Shown piece after piece: positions 1 through 11,030 of a DNA stretch of 64,000 nucleotides. The stretch's first letter is position 1. Every line of letters starts with the position of its first letter. Origin of the DNA: Pinus tabuliformis (Eukaryota > Streptophyta > Pinopsida > Pinales > Pinaceae). Where the stretch lies: contig CM062804.1 of the NCBI GenBank assembly GCA_031772625.1, positions 1,022,115,208-1,022,179,207 on the forward strand. Reading direction: 5' to 3'. The notes beneath the pieces are model-generated. The model was not told the origin of the DNA, searched no databases, and saw nothing but the letters and a program-made list of their open reading frames with translations. A program made the position numbers and the translations under genes.

Positions 1-2
1 CC

Positions 3-761
3 ATGGATTCTTATGTCCTCTCAGAATCTAGTCTCTTTATCTATCCATTAAAAATCATCATCAAAACATGTGGTACTACTCAGCTTCTGCATTCAATCCC
101 TCCCCTGTTGAAGCATGCAGCTTCACTGTCCTTAACAGCCCATCATTGCAGATACAGCAGGGGAGTTTTCCTTTTCCCTGAGGCTCAGCCATTTCCCCAT
201 ACTGATTTCAGCGAGGAAGTAAAGTTCCTGGACAGCTATTTTGGCAATTTGGGATCCAAGGCCTGTGTCATAGATGGAGAGTGGCATGTATACTCTGCAG
301 AAGCTGAAAAACCAGATTGTAGTATTATCAATCCATCGTATACTGTTGAGCTTTGTATGACAAAGCTGGACAGAGACTCTGCCTCTAAATTCTTCAAGAA
401 ATCTGGGCTCCTGGAATTAAGTGCAGGAGACATGACAGTCTCTTCTGGCATAGCAAACATACTTCCAGATTTCCAGGTCTGTGACTTTGCATTCGATCCA
501 TGTGGCTACTCCATGAATGCCATTGAAGACCAAGCTTATTCTACAATACACGTGACTCCAGAGGAGAACTGTAGCTATGCAAGCTTTGAAATCATGGATT
601 ACAGAGCTCGAGATTTACATGACTTGATTTACAGAATTGCCTCTGTTTTCAAGCCCTCGGTACTGTTATTCTCTTTATATTCTTGGACATCTAAAGACCA
701 AGAAGAGAAATTAGGATTTTTGTCGCCATTACCGAAGAAAACTTGTATTCTGAACCCATAA
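3..761 (+). CDS. SAMDC: S-adenosylmethionine decarboxylase, 3' part
   Basis: AdoMet decarboxylase makes decarboxylated AdoMet, the aminopropyl donor for spermidine and spermine synthesis in the cytosol. The frame is open from the left window edge and enters the protein at the LSESSLF motif, whose second Ser is the self-cleavage site that becomes the pyruvoyl cofactor. KTCGTT follows with the catalytic Cys, then FSEEV, and DPCGYSMN plus STIHVTPEE, which carry the processing and active-site Ser/His. Plant AdoMetDC coding regions are typically intronless and about 350-380 aa. Here about 60 N-terminal residues, with the catalytic Glu residues, lie outside the window, so the ATG at 3 is internal and not the start. 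The last ~35 residues (after FKPS) do not match the usual C-terminus well, so a frameshift or a divergent paralogue is possible. Known upstream regulatory uORFs would also be outside the window. Confidence 0.9.
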   Translation: MDSYVLSESSLFIYPLKIIIKTCGTTQLLHSIPPLLKHAASLSLTAHHCRYSRGVFLFPEAQPFPHTDFSEEVKFLDSYFGNLGSKACVIDGEWHVYSAEAEKPDCSIINPSYTVELCMTKLDRDSASKFFKKSGLLELSAGDMTVSSGIANILPDFQVCDFAFDPCGYSMNAIEDQAYSTIHVTPEENCSYASFEIMDYRARDLHDLIYRIASVFKPSVLLFSLYSWTSKDQEEKLGFLSPLPKKTCILNP

Positions 762-802
762 TAAAGTGCAACAAAACAAAAATGCAGTAATACACTCTTC
801 CA

Positions 803-808
803 AATAAA
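803..808 (+). promoter_or_regulatory. possible polyadenylation signal of SAMDC
   Basis: AATAAA lies about 40 bp after the SAMDC stop codon. Position and sequence fit a plant near-upstream poly(A) element, but such motifs are frequent in AT-rich DNA. Confidence 0.3.
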
Positions 809-3060
809 AATTGTATATAGTTTGATCAAATATTCAACATCTGCATAATAGAGTTTTTTAAGACTGCAATTCAAATACACTATAACCCATGACAGCTATA
901 ATGAAAGTTCAAAATAAGATCAGGTTATGGTATTCATGCTTTGGTAAAGACCTACCAGTCCTCTGATTATTTTAAGCCCTTTATTAGATACTGTGCCCTC
1001 TTATGTTTCTTTCTTTTTACTAAGGAGGTCAATCGCTAAAAGCTGAAGTTTGTTAATATTGAATTTTCTAACCCAGAACATGCTAAGGAATCCCGTCACA
1101 AGTATTTACCATGTGTGAGATGAACTAGAACCAACTATTAGTGCATGGAAACCATTAATATGATTTATATATTAAGCAATGAGAGGTCATTGAAAAGAAG
1201 TTAAAATATTTAAAACAATCCTATTAATGCTTGAGAGCATATAACAAAGAAGTTGACTGGGTCATTGAAAAAAACCCAACAAACTTTACGAGGCAAAGTT
1301 GTCAAGTTTGACTTCGCTACTGAATATTGGAGAGCACAAAAATATTAAAAAAAATTCACACTTTGTGTTAAAAAATAACTTTTGGGGCTTTACAGAGAGG
1401 CGAGTAGGTTTTCCTGACTGGGAAATGAGTCAAACTCATTAACGACCCATCAGACACTAGCACATACTCACTATTCAAACAATTCCTGCAAAGTCAAAAT
1501 TGCTTTGAATCACCAAGGCCTTCAAACAGCAGGCCAGGTTTGACCCGCAACACCAGGCCAAACCCAACAGGTCTGTTAAAACTGTTTGTTACAGTAGATT
1601 GAGATCAATAAATTAAATCTGGAAATTTAAAGGGCTACAACAAAATATTTGTTTCTGCCATGATCAGTGCTACATAATTTCTGCTGGAATAAGGATCACA
1701 CGTATTAATCCTACAACTAGACTTATATGAGTAAATGTTCATTGTGATGTGTAACATGGAAACAAACTACCAAAATGCCAGCCTTCACATGAGTACACAG
1801 AAGGTTATCAATTCAGATTGCTATGACATGACTATACTAACATACTCTAAACAATTTGATATGTGGATAGCTTCAAGGCTGTCTCAACCAACCCCTGGCA
1901 CACGTTCTCAGAGTAGTGTCAGCCTAACATGTAACGTAACTCTACTTCATCTTCTATATCAGAATCCCTGTGGAGAGAGGGCTTCCACCATGGGAATTTA
2001 ATGTGTTTTTTTTTGAATTCTGACTGAAATGATATTATGGATTTTAGTAGAAGGGGAATTTGAAGATGTGTAGTAAGTTATGTTTACTACAGTCCATCTT
2101 AATTGTCTGTAGTCTGCAGCAGCAATGCTTTGATCTCATCTGTTGTAACATCTTCCCCAATGGATTGTTGATCACAGTGTGCAAAATAATAGAGTTAGAC
2201 TAGGAGCTATTGCAGTTTAATGGGTAATCAATTGAAACATTACATTACCTCTGCTCAAAATACATCTAGTGAAAATCCATTGAGGCGACTTAAGATTGCT
2301 TGCTTAACATCAAGACCAAGTCCATATAGAGCCTTGACTGTGAATAGAAGCAATCCTAACTTATTGGAACAGAACATGTGAATTTTTAGGACCTTCACTT
2401 CTCTTCTACTTACCTCTACCTACATTTCCAGGGAGAGGATATCAAAAGGGATTCTCTTTTTCAACCAATCACCATTTATTAGATGGTTACCTAAAAGAAC
2501 TCAGAAAGAAACCACCAATGGTAGAGGAGCCTTGAAGCTTGAAAACAGAAAGAGATTGGTTGGCAACTATGACATTCCAGTGTGATCAACAATAGAAGAT
2601 TTATAAAATTTTATGAAGGGTAATATGAAAAATTGAACTTGCTGATTGACAGAATTTCATCTAAGTCACAATGGTCTACCAGTGGGCCTGTCTAACCCAA
2701 AAAAATGTGGCCAAGGTTTTTCTTATGAAATTGTCTCACCTTGGTCACCACACATCTAGCTATGTCTATGCACTTCTTGCCTTCATTAAACTACCAACTC
2801 CAACTTCACCTCAATTTCTACATTTTCCATTAATGCAATTATCTCACATGTATTGCTGTCACATGCCAATCTAAAGTTGTCTCATGCATTATGGGCATGC
2901 AATCACTACCACACCAAATAATTTCATACTCAACTAACTTATATGAGTCTTGTGCCAACAAACTCCAACCATAATGCCCCCCAAACCCCTTGCCACACCA
3001 ACAACCCAAATGCAACACCTAATCCAATGTATCACACCTAGTTAAGAAATTAATTCATGA
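809..3060. other. non-coding stretch, no gene recognised
   Basis: No ORF with a recognisable domain and no clear repeat structure. The short open frames at 1735-2001 and 2671-2874 have no family features. It may hold the SAMDC 3' UTR and intergenic DNA. Confidence 0.5.
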
Positions 3061-3117
3061 CAAGATAATTAGAACCATCATAAGTCGTTATACTCATGGT
3101 TATCCCTTTACTCATGG

Positions 3118-3650
3118 TTGAAGTTTCCTGAGTTAGAATCTCTTGTACACCATCAAATTGATTATGCTCTAGTTGTAAAGAAAATTAGAAATGAGATCAA
3201 TTTAACTCTGGTTGATCTTGAGGGTCTTTTACCTTCGGCAACCATTATGGTTGTTTCTGTCACTGCATCTACCACTAGTGGTAAGCCTCTATCAGAAGAA
3301 AACTTGCAAAAGACTTTAGATGCTTGTGATAGAGCGTTTTCACTTGATGCAGCAAAAAAGAAGGTTTTGGATTTTATTGGGAGTAGAATGGGATACATTT
3401 CCCCCAATTTGTCTGTTATCGTAGGGAGTGAGGTTGCAACAAAATTGATGGGTACTGCAGGGGGTCTCTCTTCACTGGCTAAAATGCCAACTTGTAATGT
3501 GCAGCCTCAAGGTGCAAAGAAAAATAATTTCGTAGGATTTTCAACAGTGACTTCACAGTTTCGTGTTGGATACCTTGAACAAACAGAGATTTTCCAAAGC
3601 ATGCCACCTGCCTCAAAATGTGTGCATGTCAATTGTTAGTTGCTAATTTT
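3118..3650 (+). pseudogene. PRP31: PRP31 splicing factor retrocopy fragment
   Basis: The translation follows the middle of pre-mRNA-processing factor 31, the U4/U6 snRNP protein that binds the 15.5K-U4 complex through its Nop domain. Matching segments are KFPELESLVHH, DYALVVKKI, LPSATIMVVSVTASTTSGKP, KKVLDFIGSRMGYISPNLS and GFSTVTSQFRVGYLEQTEIF. The ~170 codons are continuous, with no intron, which suggests a reverse-transcribed copy. The frame begins at TTG, not ATG, and has no recognisable N-terminus. Near 3616 one base is missing: the frame ends at a stop, while the next frame goes on with the conserved KM.AC.LL.A before homology fades. The C-terminal half is absent. A non-functional processed pseudogene is the best reading. 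Confidence 0.85.
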
Positions 3651-5838
3651 TTTTTCCATGAAACAGTTGAACCAGAGACTTTGCATTTCCAGTTTCTTTA
3701 AACTTAACAGTTCAGGTATATAACTTGTGGGCTACAATGAGAAGATATATGACACCCAAAATTGGATCTAAACTTTGTAGCTAGATACTCCCAATAGGCA
3801 TCTCCTAGAAAATCACCTTAACAAGTGACAAACTCCTTTTGTTCGTTGAATTTAAAGCAAAGTGGCAGCTTCTTAGGATCAAACTCCTCTACTTGATTTG
3901 GAACAAAAGAAATGAAGCACTTCGTAGCAAGGCACAAACTGAACTTTTTTTTATAGGTATGTCTGTACCCTGATCTGTGTAAATATTCACTTGCAGAACA
4001 CTGTCCAAGTCCAAAAGGTTGAAATGAAAGTGGCAGACTTGTGCAACAAGGAGCCCCCTAATCACTCTATTTTCCCCTTAGCTTATTCTAGGCAATCACA
4101 GTGCTTAGAATCAAGGCACAAACATTGGGTTTGCTGGGTTGTTCAACAAAGAAGGACATGGGAAGAATGGCATCACAGTTAGCCTCCCCTGCTTCGACAA
4201 CACACTCAAAAGTTCCTTCAACTAGTTCTCACTTTTTTTGAAGCCAAGAAACACCCAAGCCCAAACAAGGGAAATATGGACAGGAACCTTTGTACCATAC
4301 CTTGAACAAGTCATTGTGAGAGGATCACCAAATCAAATATCAACAATTTTAGATGTACCTATTTGAATGCTTAATTTTGATTTCCTAAGTCTTGTTGTCT
4401 TACTTTTTCTTTGTGCTCATCTTCATCGCTGTCATTGTCTACTTTTCGAAACTATTTTAAACAATTGAACACACATGCTTTCCCTTTTATCAAATAACAC
4501 CTAGAATGTTTCTTGTGCTAATCCAATTACTTTGAGCTCAATTATTTAACACAGATTCCGCTTTGCAGAACACTGTCCAACAACTTGTTTTAGTATATAC
4601 ACATGAATTTTATTTTAGAAAATACCACGAAAAAACTCCATCCTAAAGAAATATAACCATTGTTATCATATTTTTATACGATTCTAGCCATTTTGATATT
4701 TTTTTGAAGTGTTGGTTTACATACTGTTGTAGGTGACTGTTTGAGCTTTTATCTACAAATAGGAAGGTACAATGAACATATATGCCAAAGATACTTCAAT
4801 ATAACACAAATAACATAAAATCCATATGGTAGAAATATTTTTGAACATGCCAAGATCACTTTTATTAAAGATGAAAATACACATACCACTGATAACCCAT
4901 GGGGCAGCCAGGAATTGTGGGATATATTGAGAAATATCAGCGAGCAAATAAGAAATATATGACTACATATAAGTGTTGCTTTAATTAAGATAAAATATCA
5001 ATAGTATCAACACCTTCCACATGGACAATGCATACATAGGAGTATACATATGTCACCTTCAAATGTTTGAATTTGCCCAGAAATTATGTATAGGTCCAGC
5101 AATTTGTTTTAGTATAGACACATGAATTTTATTTTAGAAAATACCACAGAAGAACTCCATTTTGAAGAAATATGAGCATGCACGGCAATAACCATTAATA
5201 AATGTATTGGTAAAGTTGATTTATTTTTAAAGCAAAAACAAAAAAGTGTTGTCAAAGAGACACATCTTCAAGTCTACATATACCATACATATTAGCTATT
5301 TCCCTTTTATATAAGAAGTGCTCCAGGTGCAAGAGGAATTGCAGTCTTTGTTTTATATAATGATTTATTGCATTCTGTCATATGAAATTTTCATTATAAA
5401 AAGAAGTGTTGAAAATTACCCAATGAAGAAAGAGAAGACAAGCTCATAATCAAATATGCAAGTACTTGATTATTGGACCATTGAACACTTTATTTATATA
5501 GAAAAGATGAAGTACATGTACATACTTGCAACTTATCACAAGTTGGAACAATTTCAAACCCTAGCCAGTGAAACCAAGAAAACCCTAACAACCAACTCCT
5601 CATATATAAGAATCACACCTAAAAAAAGCTGGTCACTACACCAAGAATCCTCAACAACCTACCATCATCAATTGCAATGACATTCATGACACAAATGCTG
5701 GTATGTGGGAGATTAAAGAAGAAGAAGCTAGATTTTCTCTCACAACTTGTTTGAGAAGCCTACAAGTTGGTTAATCTTTATGTCTTTTCCTCAGCCCTGC
5801 TGGTTTATTCTGTGTCCTGGTTCAATATGCAAACATTC
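3651..5838. other. non-coding stretch with one short direct repeat
   Basis: No gene recognised. It holds a ~75-bp direct repeat (4578-4655 and 5096-5175, sharing TTTTAGTATA, CACATGAATTTTATTTTAGA and related sequence), and the phrase TTGCAGAACACTGTCCAA occurs twice (about 3993 and 4565). This suggests old duplicated repeat pieces. Confidence 0.5.
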
Positions 5839-5839
5839 A

Positions 5840-6315
5840 GACACCATATTAACAACAGCAACAATAACCACTACACAATTTAAGAGCAAACTAAGAGCAT
5901 AAACATGGAAACAAACCTGGAAAATCATCAATTTTGGTATTGTCAATGAGCCAATCTTGTTTGGATGGAGGTTGAACTATTGAAGAAGTTTTTGTATCTG
6001 TAAGATAACAATGCAATTTCCATCAGATCAAATAATATCATGTGAATTAATACATGGATCAAAATACAAACTATATCAATTAGGGATCCCATTAAATGCA
6101 CCCTGACTCATGTGATCAATAGAGCGATGGTTCTTCTGTCTACATGCTTCAAGTGAAGGCACAATATGGGGATGGTGCACCCTGAAAATATTCAAACACT
6201 ACATTAACAACATCAACAACAACTAGTGCACACAGATAAGAGAAAAGGCATAACAACAAACCTTGAAAATGACCAATTTGGGTGTTGTCAATGAGCCAAT
6301 CATGTTCGGATGGAG
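5840..6315. repeat. ~130-bp direct repeat, two copies
   Basis: Copies at about 5840-5975 and 6190-6315 share an A-rich AACAACA stretch followed by the core TTGTCAATGAGCCAATC and GGATGGAGG. The spacing is about 347 bp. There is no coding potential. Confidence 0.6.
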
Positions 6316-6327
6316 GGAACCTTAGCC

Positions 6328-6735
6328 TCTTTTTTTTAAGCAGAATCGATTATATTCGTCCAAAAAAATCTTTGTTATTATTTTTTCTGTAAAGATTTGG
6401 TTCTTTAACAGCTTTAAGCGCACAGAGACAACTTGGAATAAAGTTAAATATTGCGTGCTACAATAGGCTGGCCCGCTCACAGTGAAGAATGATACCATAA
6501 ATCAATTTATTGTGTTGTTCTATTGGTTGTCTAGACTAGAATTTAAGCATTTTCTGTTGAACGATAGCCTGCAGAGTTACACATAATTTCGAAGTAATCT
6601 GGAGATGCCTGCTCAATTGTTCGCTAGCCCTCTTTGTTGGAATTTTAAACATAACCTTAGCCTTTTTTTAAAGCAGAATCGACTATATTCATCCAAAAAA
6701 ATCTTAGTTATTATTTTTTCGGTAAAGATTTGGAG
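6328..6735. repeat. ~90-bp direct repeat next to PPR remnant
   Basis: 6328-6430 and 6655-6760 share AAGCAGAATCGA, TATATTC.TCCAAAAAAATCTT and GTAAAGATTTGG, with a period of about 328 bp. The distal edge of each copy contains the minus-strand GC.TT.AAGCTGTT.AAG sequence that is part of the PPR remnant, so the duplication includes the end of that fragment. Confidence 0.65.
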
Positions 6736-7015
6736 TAGTCTATCTGGCTCAGGTATCTCCTTAAACAGCTTGAACGCTTCACCCACCTATCCATTCTGTG
6801 CATACCCAGCAATCATCACTGTCCATAAAACTGCATTTCGCTCGCTCGGTGGTTCTGCTCTAGGGAAGGGCGGGGTAGCAGGGGATCCCAATAGACCTAC
6901 ACAATTATGCCCCATGATCCCAATATTGCAGTCCACGGATCAATTCCAGCATGCTTCCCACAATTGTTGGAAGGCGTTACAGAGCAACCTGAACATCAAA
7001 GTCTGCATTAATTCA
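6725..7015 (-). pseudogene. PPR protein fragment
   Basis: On the minus strand the reading RNAVLWTVMIAGYAQNG, a stop, then VGEAFKLFKEIPEPD matches the helix-turn-helix consensus of a plant PLS-class pentatricopeptide repeat (WT.MI.GYAQNG...EA..LF.EM..P). PPR proteins bind organellar RNA in mitochondria or plastids. The TAG stop at 6787-6789 sits where the consensus has a Tyr or similar residue. Upstream on the minus strand DFDVQVAL, followed by a stop, could be an earlier PPR piece in a shifted frame. Full PPR proteins have many repeats and only about one is readable here, so this is a decayed fragment. Confidence 0.65.
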
Positions 7016-7234
7016 ATAACAGTTAGTATCGCGTTTTTGAATATTTTTCAACCAGAAAAACAATGGTTTTCAATTTTTTTTTAGTACATGACTGGAGGAG
7101 GATCATATAAAAGGAGGGCAGGCTAGAGTAACAAACGTACGAGCTCACCAAGTTATAATTTGGTATTCCCCCCACTGTGTAGAAACTGGATTGTAATTCT
7201 ATGAACCCAGCTGCAATTGAAGGCGCTTAACTAT

Positions 7235-7497
7235 GGAGTAGTCTATAATGCTCCGGTTCACATGAATTTTTCAAATCGAGTTGGCGCGATTGCCATACGC
7301 TCGTTAAGGCATTGGCGGGGTTGGTGAAGTTGAAACAGGCAGTCGGTGTGCGAGGTGATGGTGACAGAGGTAACGAAGTTGACGTTCCGGCGAGGTGACG
7401 GAAACGGAGGTGAGGGAACACCAGTTGGGTGGTTTGTCGGAATAATGCACTTTTCAGATGATCGGAATCTTTGAAAAGTCACATTATAGACTACTCC
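7235..7497. mobile_element. MITE with 16-bp perfect terminal inverted repeats
   Basis: The left end GGAGTAGTCTATAATG (7235-7250) is the exact reverse complement of the right end at 7482-7497. Further inward both ends carry a TTTTCAAA-type sequence (about 7268-7276 and 7471-7478), so the inverted repeat continues imperfectly. The element is 263 bp, has no transposase, and is GC-richer in the middle than its surroundings. I see no convincing target-site duplication (flanks CTAT and TTTA), so the superfamily is unassigned. Confidence 0.7.
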
Positions 7498-7499
7498 TT

Positions 7500-8460
7500 T
7501 AGAGAAATACATTAAATAATTAAATTTTAATGAAACAAAACTATTTTTAGATTTAAAACCATGATTCTAAGCCAATAGAGACAAAATATGAAAAGTTTGC
7601 TCATTTATATACCATGTAAAGGTGAATATATCAAAATGGCACCGAGTGCAATACATATCATTGACAAAATAGTAAAATACGCAAACAATGACTCAAATAA
7701 ACAATTTTCTTCGTTTACAATTTTATTGCCATAAAAACCCTTTATCTTGCAGTGAATCACCACGATGAAAATATATGGTTGTTCATTAATAATGAAAAAT
7801 GGGTCACCTGCCGCCACCATGTTTGGCTCTTTGAGATCATCAAAGATAGACCCTACAATGCTTTCTTTTTTATTTATGAGATGGTCTTTGACGCTGATTG
7901 GAATGCGAGTAATCGAGTATGCAAATTAGACACTTCTCTATTAAAATCTCAATATCCATTTCAGAGATAGGATCTCCATAAACAAACCAGTAATACAACT
8001 GCTATCTATGCCTTACGATAAAAAAAAAAGTGTCAAAATCCTCATCTTCTTGGTCATTATGATGTTCATTACCTAAGGGAATGATAACACCTAAAAGGTT
8101 TTCATCTTTAGGGTTTTTATAAAAAATATACCCTCTCCAAATCATCAAAAGAATCATTACTAAATTCAGAAACATTGAAGGGAATATGACTTACCAAAAC
8201 CTTGCCTTCATGTAAGAGTATCTCAGCATCACAATGTGCTTCATTTGAGACATGATGGCAGGCATACTATTTAATAGAAACATGGGTGCTACAACAAGTC
8301 CTTCATCACACTTTTCTTCCTTGAATCTGAAATGTCACGCATATATGGTTTAAGTGATGAGAGAGAATGTTGGTAATCCTCATACAATTCATTTCCAAGC
8401 TTCCAATCATTTTGATATAGGATCCCCACAAACAAACTAGAAATATAAATCGTGGAGGAT
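7500..8460. other. non-coding stretch, no gene recognised
   Basis: Small open frames on both strands (7605-7820 minus, 7752-7970 plus) have no family features. The phrase GATAGGATC.CCA.AAACAAAC occurs at about 7967 and again at about 8415, suggesting a decayed direct repeat. Confidence 0.4.
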
Positions 8461-8461
8461 G

Positions 8462-8670
8462 GCATGGCAGGTAATCGGTTGGTTTAGGACTAAACTGGCT
8501 GGTTTGACTACAAACCGGCCGGTTCCATCCTAAACTGGTTGGATAGGACTAGTTAGGGCCAAAAATTGGCCAAAGCACCTTCCTGGCTTGGGTTTCAACT
8601 AGTTCCAACCAGTGGCCTTGCTGACTGGCCAGTTTGACCAGTTACCAGTTAGGACTTGCCAGTTTTAAAA
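8462..8670. repeat. degenerate CTGGTTGG / AACCGGCCGGTT array
   Basis: About 200 bp dominated by variants of CTGGTTGG, CCGGCCGGTT, ACTGGCCAGTTTGACCAGTT and similar self-complementary words. Simple repeats of this kind often fold or mark MITE-like foldback DNA. No unit length is constant. Confidence 0.5.
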
Positions 8671-8764
8671 ACAATGGCTGTAACATGCCATGTATTGTGC
8701 TCCATCTATTATTTTAAGCCAAGGTTTTTCAATATTTCCTGTTGTGTATAAGTTTAATCCGTGA

Positions 8765-9029
8765 ACTTTTAGATATATAACCTACTTTATATGGTGTTAT
8801 GTGCTATTGTAATCCATGGTTTTTAACTCGGTTTTAAACCCTTATATTTTTATCTATAACCAATTAAAACCCACCCAAAACACACCAATGAATTTATTGG
8901 CTCAACCTCGTTAAAACTCCGTTCGCTTCTTTCATACTACAGTTACCTTGTTTATCAAATTTTCAAATTCATAATAATACATAGTTATGGGTTGTTCTTT
9001 CACGTCAATTAGGAATTCTATGTTATATA
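8765..9029. repeat. repeat R1, unit 1 (left part, split by the retroelement)
   Basis: Shares order and sequence with 17469-17775: TAATCCATGGTTTTTA, then CCCTTATA, CCAATGAATTTAT, CCTC.TTAA, TTTTCAAATT, and CAATT.GGAATTCT just before ATATA. The right-hand remainder of this unit is at 17339-17468, beyond the inserted LTR element. Together they make a ~400-bp unit tandem with unit 2. Confidence 0.7.
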
Positions 9030-9254
9030 TGTCAAGATTTCACAAAGGAATCTATATTCAATTAATTAGATATGCAATTAAATATATACAAGAGCATTGG
9101 CTCAAGATAGGCAAACTATTTTGGACATACAATGTGTTGGTTGAGAGAATATCTCAACCACACATCAAACTAGGGAAACCACTCTTATAGAATAGGAATA
9201 GAACCTTTACACAGAAAGTCACAACTGATACATATAGGAATTAATATTCCAACA
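9030..9254 (-). repeat. 3' LTR of the 9.0-17.3 kb element
   Basis: 225 bp, equal in length to the copy at 17114-17338. Conserved blocks include TTGAGAGAATATCTCAACCA (itself a near palindrome), AGAAAGTCA.AACTGA and GAATTAATATTCCAACA. In minus orientation it starts TGTTGGAATATT and ends TTGACA. Confidence 0.8.
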
Positions 9255-9264
9255 CACCCCCTTA
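9255..9264 (-). promoter_or_regulatory. polypurine tract of the LTR element
   Basis: The minus-strand AAGGGGGTG abuts the start of the 3' LTR, the place where plus-strand DNA synthesis is primed in LTR retrotransposons. Confidence 0.65.
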
Positions 9265-10385
9265 ATGAGTACTTGTCTCGATATCAATCTACAAAATCTA
9301 GTTGTGGTCAAACATAAAAGAATATGGTTGTGTCCATATAGAGGAGAAACCATCCACCAGAATGTATGGGTACTAACCAATGCAACCACTAGTCTTGTAG
9401 GATGACCTTCGCATACATGGCTATTTCAACCATTGTAAATGGACACTTGTACATGTACCTATAAGTCCACCTCCAATATCATCATGGGTTTTATTGGATT
9501 ACCTGTAACCATGCTATGGGTTTTATCAGATCACCCTTAGCCATGCCACCAAGTACTCTTAGCCACCATGGCTAAACACATCCATGAAGGCTCAACATAG
9601 CTATGAAGGATATCCAACCACTATGGGCTACAAACCTGCCAGTAGGGCACTCTAGCCACTAAGGCTCACCAAAGACCTGACTCAACCAAGCCAAGGGTTT
9701 TATCGGCTAATCCTAAACCATGCCAATAGGAATCTCTGTCCCACTTAACTCTTAAATGTAGTTTCTACCTTACCACAAACTAACACTGCAAATACAAAGT
9801 GGTTTTTAGATTACCATTAAATGTATGGGAATACACATGCCTTACAAGGCTTACATTTCACACTCCATGTCTTGGAGTTACCAGGTACATACTTTACAAA
9901 TATTCTAGACTTGCTTACTAATGTATGCGACATATACTATGAGCCTACTTTTCAACACACAACATTTTACCTTGTTTGTCCTGTTGTTGCTACATCACCC
10001 AATTAATATCCACCACCACGGTCACACTTCACCAATTTCTTCTAAAAAGAAACATATCCAAGTTTGGTGTCTTCCTCCTGAACTTTTCCAACATCAATTC
10101 ATCATTGTTAGAGTGATCAATTCTAACAAATAGAATTTACATGTTAAGTTGATTAGGCTCAACCTGTCCCAATTATAAAACCCAAAAATAATTCAAGGAA
10201 AATTTCATTTTACCAAACATATACTAATTCACGACATAGTGGAAGTGGAATCGGTGAGGCAATGCTCATAAAGAGACGTTTCCCACACTCACTCTTCAAT
10301 GGATCAATCTTCATTGGATTGAAACAAAGCCTATCTCGTTCCTCACACCCAAATATTCAAAATCGAGTGTTGTGTGTGGAGTATG
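9265..10385. other. interior of LTR element, no pol recognised
   Basis: This is where the 3' end of pol or a 3' UTR would be on the minus strand. I see only degenerate repeats built on CATG.TATGGGTTTTAT.GGAT and AGCCACTATGGCT (9480-9720). No reverse transcriptase, RNase H or integrase motif was seen in any frame. Confidence 0.4.
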
Positions 10386-10389
10386 ATTG

Positions 10390-11010
10390 TTCAGAGGTCT
10401 TTGTTTCAGCCGGATGTATACACCGGGAAGTTTGTACACCCCTCCACATAGGGGGGTGGGGGGGACTTGTCTCTCCCGCGGGGGTCCGGGGGGGCCGTTC
10501 CCCCCGGCTGGGTGGTCCGGGAGCCAGCGGTCCCCCGGCGAGGGTTCGGGGGTAGCGTCCCCAAAGCCAAAAATAGATGTAAAATTGCCTTGTAAAAGTA
10601 TAGCAATTTCTAGTCAATTTGGGTCATTCATTAGGCGGATGATCTAACAGTAGAACTTATGTTTAGTTTAGGGTCTTTTGCCCTAGAAGGCAACCCCTCT
10701 CTTTGTATGAGGGCATTGTATTTGACGCTGTGATATAGATGTGTATTCTCTGAGCGAGAAATAGAGAGGTGAGACTGTGAGAGAAAATAGAGGATATTAC
10801 AGTGGATTTGTTGTAGGTTGTGTCTCTTCATTTTGCTGGATAATAGAAAGGAACGACTGGCTCTTCGGGGTGGACGTAGCCCAAACTGGATGAACCACGT
10901 ATATCTGTGTCTCTCTTGTTTTATGGATTTTCTGTGTTTATATTTCTATAGTATTTTATGTGTTCCATTGCTCCGTAATAAATAATTCTCTAAGATCGAG
11001 CTCGTAGTGG
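10390..11010 (+). mobile_element. Copia-like LTR fragment
   Basis: The stretch GGACGTAGCCCAAA..GGATGAACCACGTATATCTGTGTC (two parts, 10871-10912) is the recurring R/U5 motif (GGA.GTAGCC...GAACCACGTAAATCT) of many plant Copia LTRs. AATAAATAATTCTC lies nearby, and TGGGTATCCTGGAAC at about 11008-11022 could be a decayed primer-binding site. The upstream GC-rich GGGTCCGGGGG / GGGTTCGGGGG block is also a known LTR-type sequence. Only one copy is visible, so this is a solo or 5' LTR nested in the 9.0-17.3 kb element. Exact ends are uncertain. Confidence 0.55.
10437..10558. other. GC-rich island
   Basis: About 120 bp of long G and C runs with GGGGTCCGGGGG, CCCCCCGGCTGGG and GGTCCCCCGGCGAGGGTTCGGGGG, set in AT-rich surroundings. 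The runs are mutually complementary, so the strand could fold strongly or form G-quadruplexes. The open frames across it on both strands are composition effects and not genes. Confidence 0.7.
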
Positions 11011-11030
11011 GTATCCTGGAACATGTCCCA

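Noticed and set aside
2100..2180. Minus-strand reading IGEDVTTDEIKALLLQTTDN and stop, looks like a protein C-terminus
   Set aside because: Too short, no acceptor site or neighbouring exon, and I cannot assign a family.
7810..7821. GCCGCCACCATG, a perfect vertebrate-style Kozak sequence
   Set aside because: The ATG opens only a ~36-codon frame with no features; the host is a plant and the match looks fortuitous.
10262..10647. Overlapping open frames on both strands across the GC-rich island
   Set aside because: Gly/Pro/Arg-rich translations come from G and C runs that lack stops in every frame; no domain and no codon bias.
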